From Gamsiella multidivaricata (Eukaryota > Mortierellomycota > Mortierellomycetes > Mortierellales > Mortierellaceae): a DNA stretch of 64,000 nucleotides. The notes under the pieces were generated by a model, which saw nothing but the letters and a program-made list of their open reading frames with translations, was not told where the DNA came from and made no database searches. Location: assembly GCF_025024155.1 (NCBI RefSeq), contig NW_026251722.1, forward strand, positions 186,001 to 250,000, read 5' to 3'. Positions within the stretch are counted from its first letter, which is position 1, and every line of letters begins with the position of its first letter. This document shows positions 1-12,135 of the stretch, in pieces. Both the position numbers and the translations under genes were made by a program.

Positions 1-2454
1 ATAGTACGCACTCGAACAAGGCTATGATGTGCTATCAACATCTTGACGCTGGAGAAGCCTGTTAATAGCATGCGGGCAGAACTTTCGACCACTTTAGCGT
101 TCTCAGTATTCTGAGTAGCAAACCTACAAAAGGCAGCGTGCATTCGGAGGCTAATTACGAACTGCAGGCAACCGTCGGTTCCCCAGCTTGAGCCTGTGGA
201 CCGTTGCCGTGCAGCCTTGTGGTATCGATTAGAATACACGTGCATAGAGTTTTCTTGTGTGTTCTGATAGGAAGCGACCCCCGCATGGAGAGTATGCTGC
301 ACCGCAGTTCTCATGAGAGTGCCCATTGGGTTGCTATTATCTACGTGATAGACCCTGTTCATGAGTATTCATATGGAATATCCTCAAGCGCGCATGTGGG
401 CCCTCGCTGCCAGCATGTGCAATTAGATCATGCTCTCTTTAAAGCGTAGTTTCACCATGGCTGCATCCTGTGGGGCCCCACTTTGTACTCTGTGGAGGGC
501 TCCTGCATTTGTTACAGTAGTCTACATAGATACCAACTGTGACCGTTAAGCTCTGCTTTTGAGCTTTGCTGATGTCCCCCAATGATCGTCTTGTTAAAAG
601 ATACAGATACAGAGATGGGGCACATGCATGCTTTGAATGCTGCACCAACAATGATGGTGACACTTTATGTTCCTACATATACTCACGTTTACAATGACAC
701 TCTAATATAAAAACATCTCAGCCCTTCTTTGCATTCACACGAGCAGATTGTTCACTGCCATAAAAAAAGAAAAAAAATGCGGCGGTGGCTATCTAACAAG
801 AGTGGACAATGCTGCATTCGCACCAGAGAAAAGACAATGTCATTGGCCTCATTGTCCTGGCCACCGACCACAGCACCTTGTTTTTTCCCCTGAACGTGTT
901 TTGGTGACAACTAATCAATCAATCTTATAGTTGGGCGCACGGATGTTTTCCCCTCTCTCGTTCCAAAAGGATGTCTTACAGATAGCGACATGGCATCAGG
1001 TCTGCAGCCTTGATTCCAATCGTGAGAACATTTGCCACATGAACAGTCCCAGCACTGCGAGGCTCATGCTGGGAAGTAGCGTCAATGCATAGGGTACACG
1101 ACAAAAAGTACCAGCGCAAATAATTTTACAATAAAAAATGCCAATTCATTCAGCTTCGTTCTCCACGTGAGGGATTGTTTTCACGTACACTAGGAACAGA
1201 GCCAGAGCACTCACCCATGCACATGCAATGCCAATCAGAATGGCCATGGGAGTCATCATGATGAGGAGACCGACGAAGAGGACGAGGAGGACGAAGATGA
1301 GGACGGCAACAATTCGTCTAGCGAGGTGGACGCGTCCAAGAGGCAGAGAATGAGAAAAAAGGTCGTGTACCTAACAATCTCTTCGTACGTAAAATTATTA
1401 TTAGTTCCAAAAAAGAAAGTTATTTAATTTCAATTCATTCTCCAAAAAATTATTTGCGCTGGCACTTTTTGTCGCGGACTCTAACCAGCAGTAGATGCGA
1501 CTCACTTCGATCAGTATTCATGGGCGCTATCTTTTGGCCAGGATCGATGTTGCACTCCGCATATCCGGACTATTATCAGTTGGCACAGCTCGCTATATCG
1601 CTAGCTATCTCTATTCAGCATTCCCAATCCCTTCATTGACCTTACCAACAATCTGTCTCAAGGCGGTCCCACCTTATGAGCTTTCATGTTCTCGATAGCA
1701 GACAGCCGGCTATATCGGCTGTAGCAGCCAAGTTCATTTGGGAAGGAACATGCACCGGCGTCTCAGCACACAGTGAGTCCATAGACAACATTGATGACAA
1801 CAAGAGCAACATTGGCTCCGTGTATGTTTTGCCATATCTTCGACAAGTAGTCCATGGACAGCACATGCTAACGACAATGGTGATGACCTAGTGCTACCTT
1901 TTTTTTTTTTTTTCAACACGTGTCCCTCTGCAAGTTGTTACGATAATTGATGGCATGCCAAAGGAACGTGGTCCGAATATGAGCGCGCATTGGACCGAGA
2001 ACACCATGTTGAGAGTGGACCCGAAGCATTCATTATATTGAAACTCCATATGCTTTATTTGCATGAGAAACAAATTCCAATGAAGGAGCAACATCAGAAC
2101 GGCTTACCCTACAGGGCGACCAGACCAGATATAGGTATATAGGTACCGTTCCTTTGGCATGTTTTTCTTATTCCGTGCCCCGGTTTAATTTACATCTCGT
2201 CAACAAAGCAAAACAACCATTTTGTTTTATTATGCCCTCTGTGTTATTGTCTCTAGATGTTCAAATTTAGAAAAAAACGTCCAGCGTGCGTTCTGTCTTT
2301 GGTAGAGATAGGTCGGTTGGGTCTAATTGATTTCGGTCCGCTAGTCGGTCAATCCGTTGGTCAGAGTACTCAAGTAACGAAAGCCAGTCGTCTTGCTTCT
2401 GTCCCAGTCCAGTCTCAAATCCTCCTTGTTCCTCCACCTCGACCTACTTTTTCC
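1..2454. other. Gene-poor left flank
   Basis: Apart from the inverted-repeat element at 1094-1479, I see no convincing gene here. Open frames are under 75 residues, have no recognisable motif and overlap on both strands. A T run lies near 1899-1913. The 3' end or far upstream region of a neighbouring gene could be included. Confidence 0.4.
1094..1479. mobile_element. Small inverted-repeat element (MITE-like)
   Basis: The segment is bounded by 34-nt inverted arms at 1094-1127 and 1446-1479. By eye they match at 31 of 34 positions, with the shared core AAAAAGTRCCAGCGCAAATA. The 386-bp unit is too small for a transposase, so a non-autonomous terminal-inverted-repeat element is the simplest reading. 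Its interior, about 1252-1435 on +, reads as an open stretch starting with an Asp/Glu-rich run followed by a basic patch, with no start or known domain; it may be captured exon debris. I could not define a clean target-site duplication, so the superfamily is unassigned. Confidence 0.6.
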
Positions 2455-2763
2455 TTACAAAGCGTTGAGGACAGCGGGGACGATGACCAAGACTACAAAG
2501 AAGACTGACAGCTTCTTCTGGAGATTCGTTGCGCCCGAGGGCTTGGTCGTCGTCGTCGGCACAGGGACGATGGTCGTGTGGGAGGGCGCCAAAGTTGTTG
2601 TGCTCCAGACGGTCGTCGTGTTCAAGGTCGGGACAGATGGCGCCGTCGTCGACACGGTCGCGGTCTCGGTCGCGGTCACGTTCGGGCTAGCGGGAATTGG
2701 GGAGATCGACATGGTGGGGTCGGACGAGGGAAGGACTGTAGGGGTGGGGGAAACGTCGGCCAT
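2455..2763 (-). CDS. Ser/Thr/Pro-rich small protein with hydrophobic C-terminus
   Basis: This is a 102-residue single-exon ORF starting at an ATG (2761-2763). It is almost entirely Thr, Ser, Pro and Val for about 80 residues and then ends in a hydrophobic segment (about residues 84-102, SVFFVVLVIVPAVLNAL). There is no N-terminal signal peptide, so a tail-anchored membrane protein fits better than a GPI-anchored wall protein unless an upstream exon is missing. A TATAAATA box on the same strand lies about 105 nt upstream (2868-2875). The composition resembles low-complexity wall or surface proteins, but no family is recognised. The opposite strand is also open, which weakens the case. Confidence 0.45.
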   Translation of the reverse strand: MADVSPTPTVLPSSDPTMSISPIPASPNVTATETATVSTTAPSVPTLNTTTVWSTTTLAPSHTTIVPVPTTTTKPSGATNLQKKLSVFFVVLVIVPAVLNAL

Positions 2764-2867
2764 GGTTATGAAGAATTAGCTATGCTGGTGAAGTGTTGAA
2801 TAGGGTATTCTGGGGGTGTAAGGGGTTTGGGTTGTGGAGCTGGGTGGGAGGAGACGAGGAGAGGCTG

Positions 2868-2875
2868 TATTTATA
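2868..2875 (-). promoter_or_regulatory. TATA box of the Ser/Thr-rich ORF
   Basis: TATAAATA on the minus strand, about 105 nt before the ATG at 2763. The position is plausible for a fungal core promoter and supports that ORF being transcribed. Confidence 0.4.
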
Positions 2876-3452
2876 CGTGTGAAAGGAGAGGACGGCAGTT
2901 GGAAAGCCGGCGTGAGAGGAATGTATACTTTAGCACTGCCCAGGGGACAACAGGGCGACAGACGTTTCATTTGTATTTTGTACGATAGCACGGCGTTCTT
3001 TGATAGGACCTCGCATGACCCGGGGCATCGAGTAGCCCCCAAGGACATATAAAAGAACGCGCTATAAAAAGAAAGTGCAATACATATTCATGCGGGACAT
3101 ACTGGAACGAACAAATGGCGAAGCCGATAAGGAAGAAAGACGGAGGAGGCTTTAAGGACATAACATCAACCAAGGCCGTCGGTAGGGCTCTGCACAGCCT
3201 CAGCAGCCTCAGGAAGTGTTTTATCCATCTTTTGTAGCACCGCGGAAGGAGCGCCTAGACTCCCAATGGAGAAGGCTCAATGCCCCATTTCTCACGCCTA
3301 GCACGCTTCTTTTTGGGCTTTTGTTGACGATGGGTGAACCCTTCATCGCGCAGACGACCCAGTTATTAGACTACGCAAGTACACAAACGTACAATATGCT
3401 TTCGCGAAATAGTCCACATTTCATAGGAAAAGTGTGCTATTTCCACTGAATT

Positions 3453-3614
3453 AAAAATATAAGGGGTGTTATTCAGTTTTGTGACGGCGGTGACCCTACC
3501 TTATATCCTCACACTTTTTCCCTCTCTCACTTTTCCTCGAAAAGCAGCACGATTGGTGGTCCGCAAATCCAAGCAGAAATAAAATCTCGATTGAATAACA
3601 TCCCTTATATATTT
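3453..3614. mobile_element. 162-bp inverted-repeat element (MITE-like)
   Basis: Arms at 3453-3475 and 3592-3614 are inverted copies matching at 21 of 23 positions. Both contain AAGGGRTGTTATTCA next to TATA-rich flanks. No coding capacity lies between them. The form fits a miniature terminal-inverted-repeat transposon; the superfamily and duplication site are not determined. It differs in sequence from the element at 1094-1479. Confidence 0.55.
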
Positions 3615-3635
3615 CAATTCAGTTGACAAAAGTCG

Positions 3636-3671
3636 ATAAAATGCATTTTTGCTATGAAAAGTGCATTTTAT
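3636..3671. repeat. Short AT-rich hairpin
   Basis: ATAAAATGCA at 3636-3645 is the perfect inverse of TGCATTTTAT at 3662-3671, and a near-matching T-run/A-run extends the stem inward. It lies directly beside the 3453-3614 element and may be part of an older insertion or a simple extrusion hairpin. Confidence 0.4.
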
Positions 3672-4395
3672 GGCAAAAGGGAGTGTAGGTTATCAATAAA
3701 CATAATACACTAAGACGAAAGGGTCCTTTCATGTTCCGCTAACCCTGCATGGAAACAGCCCCCACTGAGAAAAAATTACACAGGATGGCTCCATTACACC
3801 CCTTAACCCTCGCTTCAGGTCTGTAACGATCTCAACATCGGTAGAACTGAGGGAGGTTAGTAATTGTTGTGTGTTCCGACGAGGACTTCTGTTCACTACT
3901 TGAGCTGTCTCTGCCACGCGTCACCATCCAGCAAGAGTTCCATCGCTTCATCAACCTGCCTCAGTTGGTGGCATGCGGGGTCAGAGCCGTATGGAATATG
4001 CATTATGCTTTTGTGTTGAATGACAGCCCTATCAATAGTGCTGGGGTGGCGCGATCTATGCGCACCAACGCACTCCGGATAGTTGCACAGCACCAATTCA
4101 CATAAAAAAAAATAATATATTCCTAACATAGACTCCAGTTACATGTCATACGTGGCTTTTCAGATTATTCACCTGGGTTTAAAACAAAAAAAAATTGTTG
4201 TGTGTGCTTGTGCTTGCGCATGGCTGGACTGCCTGGGAAAGAAGGCGATGGGAAACCCATTGAACCTTAACGACAGGCGAAAACCTTAATAAACGTGCAA
4301 TAGACCATTGGACCATTGTCATATATCATTATTGGTTTGCTTTATTTCAATTCGTAGCCTGCGCCATTACAACTTCATGACAGGCTCTATACAGC

Positions 4396-7300
4396 TCAGA
4401 CCTGGCCTGCTTGCTTAGCCAGCGAGTAAAAGATCGACGATGGATTCCCAAGCAACTTGGCTGGTGTGTCAAACTCGGCCACCCGACCCTGGTCTAGTAC
4501 CATGATCCGGTCACTGTCCATCACTGTGTTGATCCTATGTGCGATCGTCAAAATCGTGCAGTCGCTAAACTTTCTACGGATAATGGCCTGCACTAACGCG
4601 TCCGTCTCCAGATCGATCGCTGCCGTAGCCTCATCCAAAATAAGCAGGTTGGTCTTGCGGAGAAGCGCACGGGCCAAGCAAATCAGCTGGCGCTGACCCA
4701 CGGAAAAGTTGTCACCACCCTCTAACACCATTGCGTTCAGCCCACCTTCCATCTGAGAGACATAATCCTTGAGGTAAGAATCCTCAAGCGCCTGCCACAG
4801 CTCCAAATCCGATTTCGTTCCAAGCGGATCCAAGTTGAACCGGATGGTGCCTGCAAACAGGACTGGGTCCTGTGGGATTATCGAAAACCGTGATCGGACA
4901 TCATACAGGCCTAGAGTTGAGATATCGATCCCATCGACAAAGATCTGTCCATGCACTGCCTCAATAATGCGGAACAAAGACAGAGTAAGGCTTGATTTTC
5001 CTGCACCGGTTCGGCCACAGATTCCAATCTTTTCGTGCGCCTGGATCGAACAATTGACTCCTCGGAGGACCAGCTCCAATCCTGGACGGTAGCGCGTCTC
5101 GTAGTTCACAAAGTCGACACGACCCTCAGAAGGCCACTCTTGTGGAGGACGATGGTCTGGGATGATCTCGGATGCCTCGGGCTTTAATTCGACGTACTCT
5201 TGCAAGCGTTCCACCGACACAATGTTGGACTCAATCTCGGTGTACTGTCTGACCATCCAGTTCAGGGTCTGTGTAATGCTGAGTGCATATGTCAACGACA
5301 ATCCGACCAGACCAGGGTCGACGGCAATTCCTCTTGATAAAGACACCACCGCCAAGAATGCGGATCCAAAGATGACGATCGAGCTCAAGGTCTCAAGTCG
5401 GAAGGCCAACCAACGGTTGCCGGCGATGCTGGGGTAGTACGCACGCAGGTTCTGATCCAGACGATACTCGTTACCCTGGACGAAGCGGTCCTGCTGACGA
5501 TAAGCCCGAATAGTGCTGATGCCTCCAAGGGTCTCCTGAAAGTGTGCAAATACGGGCGATCGAGAGACAGAATCCAGGCGACGGATTTCACGAGATGTCG
5601 CAAGGTAGTATCGCTGCAACCACAAATAGATAAAGCTAAAGGGAATGATGACGACAATAAAGCTGGGTGTTGAAAATGTAACGACGACCAGGACAGACGC
5701 GACCTGGAACAGCGTGCGAGAGTAGCCCGAAAAGGAGCGCGGCAAGACCTCGTCAATAGTCGATTGATCCTTGCTGAAACGGTTGAGAATGCGTCCCATG
5801 GGCGTGGTATCGAAGAACATCATGGGCGAGCGCAAAACGCTGAGTAGCATCTCCTGGTGCAGTACGCGTGCTGACCTGATACCACAGTGGACTTGAAGGA
5901 TGATCGACTGGAAGACGGTCAAAAGCGAGTACGACATGCCCAATGCAGCGTAGATACCGATGTAGTACATGGTGCTATGCTCACGCTTTCCTGCATCGTT
6001 GTCGCTGCTCCAGTGTGTCAGCCAGAGAGAAGTCGAAATTGAGGCGCCCTGAGAAAATACCATTGAGAAAATATACAAGAAGACGGAGGAATATGAACAC
6101 GCCTTGGCATACGCAAGGTAGACGCTTCTATGCACGCTTCCCTGCTTCATCTGCTCCTCGGTGATAATGTTATTGTTGGGTTGATCAGCCTTGGCGATCT
6201 TGCTGTTGCGTTGCTGAACTGAAGCCACGGAAGGACGACGGAGGGTGCGGACACTGTTACTGCTACGAATACTGTCTCGACGAGCAGAGCGAGGAGTGGT
6301 CGACAACAACGATGTTTCTTCCGCGGGGAAGTCATCTGTACTCACTACATCCTCCTCAAGATGGATGATTTGTTCGACCATCAACTCGGTTTCCTGCTGA
6401 TCCTCCGCGTACCCTTCCTCGTTCGAATCATTTCCGTACTCAGAAACCAGCTGATAGACATCCGACTTCTTTCTCATCAGTTCCTGATAAGTACCCTGCT
6501 CAACAACCTGTCCTTCGCGAAGCATCATGATACTGGTCGACTGCGCCAAGTACTGGATCTGATGTGTAACCAAGATACGGGCCTTCCCTGCCAGCAAACC
6601 CTTAGGACCAATGACCTTTTCAAAAATGGTACGACCGACATGAGCATCCACAGCAGAGAGAGGATCGTCAAAGAGGTAGATATCTGCGCGGGCATAGACG
6701 GCACGGGCCAACGAGATTCTGGCCTTTTGACCTCCGGACAAGTTAATGCCGCGCTCGCCGATCTCGGTTTGATCGCCACCCAGCAACATGTCGAAGTCCT
6801 GTTGCAGACAGCACGCCTCGATTGTCTTCTGATAAAAGACAGGGTCGTACGAGTTACCGAAGAGGACGTTGTCGCGCAAAGTGCCGTTCATGATCCATGC
6901 CTGTTGTGGGACATATGCCACAGAGCCACGGATGCGGATCTCGCCCGACACGCGCTCCAGATCACCGCAGAGAGCTGAGATGAGCGAGCTCTTTCCGGAA
7001 CCAACACGGCCGATAATGCTCAGCAGACAGTCCGTCTTCAGGGCGAGGTTGATGTCCGAAATGACCGGCGTAGAGTTCTTGTACCAGCCATAGGAGGCAT
7101 CCTTCATCAAGACGGCGTACTTATCCGAAGCACTGCGTCCAGACAACTTGCGAGAGTCTTCGATGATGATAGAATGAGGATCTACTTCTGCACTGGTCAA
7201 GAACTTGCGTACACGACCCAAAGCGACGTAGGCCTCAACACAGGAGCTATTAAGTGATATTGAAAATCCACTGTTGGTCCACATTTCTCATAAACAGATC

Positions 7301-9390
7301 GCTCAAAGTCTAGGAGAGGGAGAAGGCGTGCTTACCTGATGACGCTGGGGAACATGGAGAGAGGGAATTGAAGTAAGTTAAACAATGAGATCGAAGGGAA
7401 GACGATGTCCGTGGTCATGGGCTTCTTCATGACCAACGCATAGACCGAAAATGTTGCAAGCGAGACCAAGAATGGCGTGCAAGCCCAAGTGAAGCTCTGA
7501 ACTGCGGAGAGATATCCGATCTTCTTCATGGTGGCCAATTCATGATCGTTCCTGACGGTCAAGACCTTTTGCAGGAATGTGTTTTCCCAAGCATATAGCT
7601 TGATAACACGGATGCCGTTCAGCAACTCGTTCATCAGCTTAATACGCGTGTCCTTGTTCTTCATTTGCTGCTGCTGGAAGTTCTTCATAAACACGGACAA
7701 TCTTGCGTTAAGGGGGATCATCAGGATCATGATCGTTACCCCTGCGAAAATAGCCCAGCTCATAGTATCGAAGAGTAGATACAGCGCGATTCCGATCTGG
7801 AACAGTCCGCTCCAGACGACGTGGAGATAGGTGACCAGGTCCTGCAACCGCTGAGCATCGATTGACATGTGGTTGACAATCTCGCCTACAGTGAATGTCT
7901 GGCGGGCCGAGTTGGATAGCCTGAGAGATTTTTGGTAGATGGCGGTGACAAGTCCAGCGCGAATGTGCATTCCAGTCCGGAAGCAGAGGTGGAAGTATTG
8001 GTGCAGGACCGTCGTCTGTGACACACTGCACGCAAACATGAGACAAGCAATGATGTATCCACGGTAGATTGGCTGAGGGCTGTCGGTCTTGTAGCTCATG
8101 ACGAAGCGTAGCATCTCACGCAAAAGCACAGGTTGCATAAATCCAAGAATGTCGTTTACAGCCTTCCAGATACCGGCAATATAGAATGGCTTTCCAAAGG
8201 CTGCAGAGATGGCGTGGATGAGGCTCGGACTATAATAATGGTGTAAGACGTGAGACATTGACACGAGATTGGTGAAGAAAGCCCTTTAACTTTGTTTCAG
8301 GTGCTTATAGTGTACCTTTTCTTCTTGAGCTCCCTCTCCCATGCCTCCTCAAAGGTGATCGACACATTCTTGGATTGATCCTCCTTTCGTAGCACCCAGA
8401 GATCATCAAACGTCAGCGGATTTGCATAGCCCTTGCGCATTAATCCCGTCACCCAATGGAAGGAGGCAATGGAAAAGATGTTGGCCTCGTCCTCAGGGCA
8501 CTTTTGCTATTGCGAATCCGAGGTGTACATAGCATACAATGAGTACGAGAGCAGACGGCATATTGTTCTAGAAGGTGTCTATCGTTCCCTTCTTGTCGTT
8601 CAAACTTACATAATCATCACCATCGAGGCGAATTCCAGCATCCTTGCGAACACATTCCAGTGCAAAAACCACGATAGCTAGGATCAACTTTCCAGCAGTC
8701 AAATAGGTCGTGGTCAAATCGCTAGGAGGACATCCCAAGGCCAATGTGCGAAGTTTGATTCCTGTGCTGCCGATCAAGAATAGCCAAAAAACCAGGAGCA
8801 CGTCAGATGAGAAAGGGCTCTTTCGGTTCTCGATAACTGTGTGCAGAAACGCAATGGCCAAAGCTCCGAGTTCAACAATGGCGGACAGGAATTCGATGCT
8901 GAGATGCGCACTGCTATCCCTGCGCCATCCTTGGACAATGATAAGGGCAGTGACAATGCTCAAAACGATGATCCCGATCTGTGTCAATAGCGGATGGTTA
9001 TGGACAGTTAGTACAGATAAGTCTGCATATAAAAAAAACTATTTCTCAAGTAGATAAAAGACATTTGATAGCACACTCACTAGCTTAAGGACCTGGCGCC
9101 AATTTTTTGAGGGATGGGTCAAGGATGATTGCTTCGACAGCTTAACCAAGCGAGGGATGCCTGCGACCAGCAGAAAGACAACCGGAATCAGTCTGAGAAC
9201 AGTGTCTTCGAAGCACGGAGTAAAATCTGCCGGGCAATTGGGGTTGAAAGGGCCCTATTCGATCAGAATAAAAAAAAATGAATTCGACGAATGAGCTCAT
9301 GACTGAATCAAGATCGGGGATGGAGTCATTTCTTGGGTTCTGAACTGAACATACCCAAGAGCCTTCTTCTTGGCACTGCCATATAGACAT
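4396..9390 (-). CDS. ABC transporter, ABCC/MRP subfamily (full length)
   Basis: ATP-driven exporter of organic anions or glutathione conjugates by family, located in the vacuolar or plasma membrane. Six exons with consistent phase: 9390-9355, 9254-9081, 8978-8610, 8506-8316, 8229-7336 and 7246-4396, giving about 1,504 residues, the normal long-MRP size. The N-terminal exons encode a TMD0-like hydrophobic region after a 12-residue first exon. TMD1 occupies the third to fifth exons. NBD1 has Walker A GRVGSGKSS (about 634-642), signature LSGGQ (about 724) and Walker B IYLFDD (about 744). TMD2 follows. NBD2 has GRTGAGKSS (about 1305), signature FSVGQ and LLILDEAT (about 1427). All catalytic motifs look intact. 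The substrate cannot be told from sequence. A degenerate relative lies at about 50.8-51.1 kb. A TATA-like AT-rich stretch lies near 9645-9655. Confidence 0.93.
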
Positions 9391-10254
9391 AGTAGGGGGA
9401 TCAGTCTTTATCCTGTTGACGCTGTTGCTCTGTGTGATATGTTCCTTTTTCCAATACGGTTGCCGTCCTTTCCTGATGCGATGTCCACTGTATGAAGATA
9501 TCCGGAGAGCTCGACTTGGTTTCCAAGCGTGCTTGATCAACGATGAGGAAGAGTGGGGAGTAAACGAGAAAAGGAGGTGGGAGAGAAAGGAGCGGCGTCG
9601 GACAGGCGAAGGTAGCGAAATCGTGTCAAGAGAATCAAGGGTTAATATTTATATGTTTTTTAAGGTTTTAAGGTGGATAAGGTGGATTATTCAGCGGCCA
9701 CAATGGTCAATCGATCTGAGCTCAGATAAACGCGAGAAACAGAGCCGTATTGAAGATCACGATAGACCACTCACGGGCCTGAAACCACACGCCGCACCGA
9801 CAGAAAATGGCGTTTGGAATGCTCATGCCAGGAACACAAAGCAGACAAACAGACAGAGCGAGGGGCTATGTAGACATATGGTTATCCACGCCCATCCTAT
9901 CATCTCGCGTCAGTATTGACACTATGCATATCTATGAAAGCAACGGATTTGTCAGGAAAATCCATATTTCAGCGCAGACGTTGCTGCGGCGCATGTCCAT
10001 GGCTAGACTGTCTATTAAATGACTTCACTTGGAGCTAATTTACTATGCAAAGAATGGGGTTCAATGCTCGAGGGATGGACACCGTTGCGCAGTGGCACTC
10101 GCAGCATAAAATCTGAAATTGAACATTTAAGGTTTGGATCAGCACTGACAATCAATTAGAAAAGGCACACAATTCACATCTCATCAACTGCGTTCCTGAG
10201 TTCGCTCGCTCCATCTACTCATCCTAACCGAATCACTTTAGAGGGGGGAAGACC
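9391..10254. other. Divergent intergenic region
   Basis: This 0.86-kb stretch separates the ABCC transporter (-) from the AlkB-type gene (+) and should hold both promoters. I see no credible third gene in it; the open frames are short and motif-free. Confidence 0.5.
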
Positions 10255-11484
10255 ATGGACGAGCTCAACAGAGAACTCTTTGGATCCTCATGCAGCGATT
10301 CCGAGTCTGAGACTGCACCGGAAGATACAGCGATAAAGACAGCACACACTACTTCACAAGCGATGCAGGAACGCACACCAACAGAAGAACACTACCAGGT
10401 CAAAGATAACGACCACGGTGATTTGATCATGGGTGCATATCCAGTATTCCGAAGCATCATGGAAAGTCGCGATTATGATAACCACGGTGATCTGGCCATG
10501 GATACAGATCCAATATTCCAAAGCATCATGGAAAGCTGCGATAATGACGCGGAAACCCATTCGAGAGATAACCTCCAATCCCTTGTTTCCCCGCCTCCAC
10601 GTCATGATCCGCATCCTCACATACCTGGACTTTGTCTTCACACAAACATACTTTCCAATGCGGATCAAGCCATGCTAATGGCCCAGATCACCGAGAAGAA
10701 CTTCTTCAAGGGTGGTCAACAGAACCAGGCCATGTGCTTTGGAAGGCACGATCTTGCCTGGCTTGCATGGTTGGAGGAACGGATGATAGAAAGAGGTGTG
10801 CTCTCAGAACCCCACTGTCGCACGGACTGGACGCGTCGTACACCGATCTTTGATCAAAGTATCATGAATCTGTACTATCCAGGTATTAGCGATATTCCAC
10901 ATTAAATATTGGCATGCAATATAATTAACTGGCAATGGCTAACTTTGCTCGTTGATGACGACCTGCAGGTGACGGTATCAAGGCCCATGTCGATCTTGCA
11001 CGGTATGGTTCTATTCCCTGCTAAAAAGGTGAAGGATGGAAGGAAGGGACGCAGTTAATTGCTAATACCAGGTCCCTAACGACAAATCCCTAGATTCGAA
11101 GATGGTATTATCATCGTCTCGCTCTTGTCCGCGATCAACATGAATTTTTCCCCTGCATTGATACCCATGTCTCCCGATGACCCTCCCGAAGGTACCTCTC
11201 CTGCTGCTGCCTCAAATACGTACGCCTCGAAGCCTTCCAATCCTCGTGTCAAGGAACGGCAGCCCAATTTCACTATTCGTCTCGAACCTGGATCGGTTAT
11301 CAGCATACAAGGCCCTGCTCGCTATGAGTGGGAGCATGGCATCCAAGAGACGAAACAGGATCTGGTGAACGGCGAGTGGGTGCAGAGAAGGATCAGAGTG
11401 AGTGTGACACTGCGAAAGATGCGGTCGTCTTCATGGGAAGTCGGGCCAACTGCGCTCGAGAATGGAGTTGCGGATAGAAAATAA
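10255..11484 (+). CDS. AlkB-type 2-oxoglutarate/Fe(II) dioxygenase
   Basis: Oxidative demethylase or hydroxylase of the AlkB family; substrate (nucleic acid or protein) unknown. Three exons, 10255-10882, 10969-11002 and 11094-11484, agree in phase and give 350 residues. The first about 110 residues are acidic and disordered and contain a duplicated block (HGDLxM followed about 12 residues later by SIMES, twice). The double-stranded beta-helix core holds the iron ligands H216-x-D218 within GDGIKAHVDLA and H302 in EHGI. The 2-oxoglutarate-binding RxxxxxR is at about R322-R328. The tiny 34-nt middle exon carries the HxD motif, so single-frame reading misses the catalytic site. Closest in style to the eukaryotic ALKBH groups; I cannot assign the paralogue. 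Confidence 0.85.
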
Positions 11485-12135
11485 AAAAGTATGGTACAAT
11501 TGCAGCGCTCCTGAATACTTGCTTACATGCAAGAATGTAAGATATGACGCAACTGCATGGATGATATCCGATGAAGTATGGTTCTGCAGAGCAACACGAT
11601 CAGTGTATTGGGATAGAGCCATCGCCTAGATCGAACCAGGATGATCCATGACACCAAGCTGACTGTCTGTCTTAATGCACTTCTAAATCCTACACGATGG
11701 AATAATGCAGTATCCATCCGTGTAACCATAAGAGTGTTTGATATTGGATCCCCAGCCAGCGTCCTGCTATCGATACCTGACAGCTTTATCACTCTAAAAG
11801 ATCAAATGGAAAGAGCAAGGGGACGAGCACAGAGGCACTCGCTTAAACACTGTCATCTCATCCGTCGACTGAACGTATCGAAAGCTCAGGGCACCAGAAT
11901 AACTATTTCGTGGTGTCTGGCTAGCGCAGCCCGTTCCGCTCTCTACGCCGTGTTTCCTGCTAAATGTCTCATAGGCCCAGCACCGCAAGATGCTGTCGAG
12001 CGCGTATGCTTCTGACCTGAAAAGAATATAAGTTTCCGCTGCTGCTAACATCATTATTCTTCTTCTTTCCGTATCCTTGACTATTCAAATACGCACCTTA
12101 CCTTTTGACCATCATACTACACCGACCATCCAGGC
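11485..12135. other. Intergenic region
   Basis: About 650 bp between the AlkB-type gene and the coiled-coil gene. Open frames on both strands lack motifs. Nothing further is supported; the last about 100 bp is pyrimidine-rich, as in promoters elsewhere in the window. Confidence 0.4.

Noticed and set aside
2393..2799. Plus-strand Val/Gly-rich frames over the Ser/Thr-rich ORF
   Set aside because: They are antisense readings of a low-complexity codon pattern; the minus strand has the ATG, a hydrophobic tail and a TATA box in position.
6361..6978. 205-residue plus-strand frame
   Set aside because: Exact antisense of the ABCC nucleotide-binding domain 1 exon; no motif of its own.
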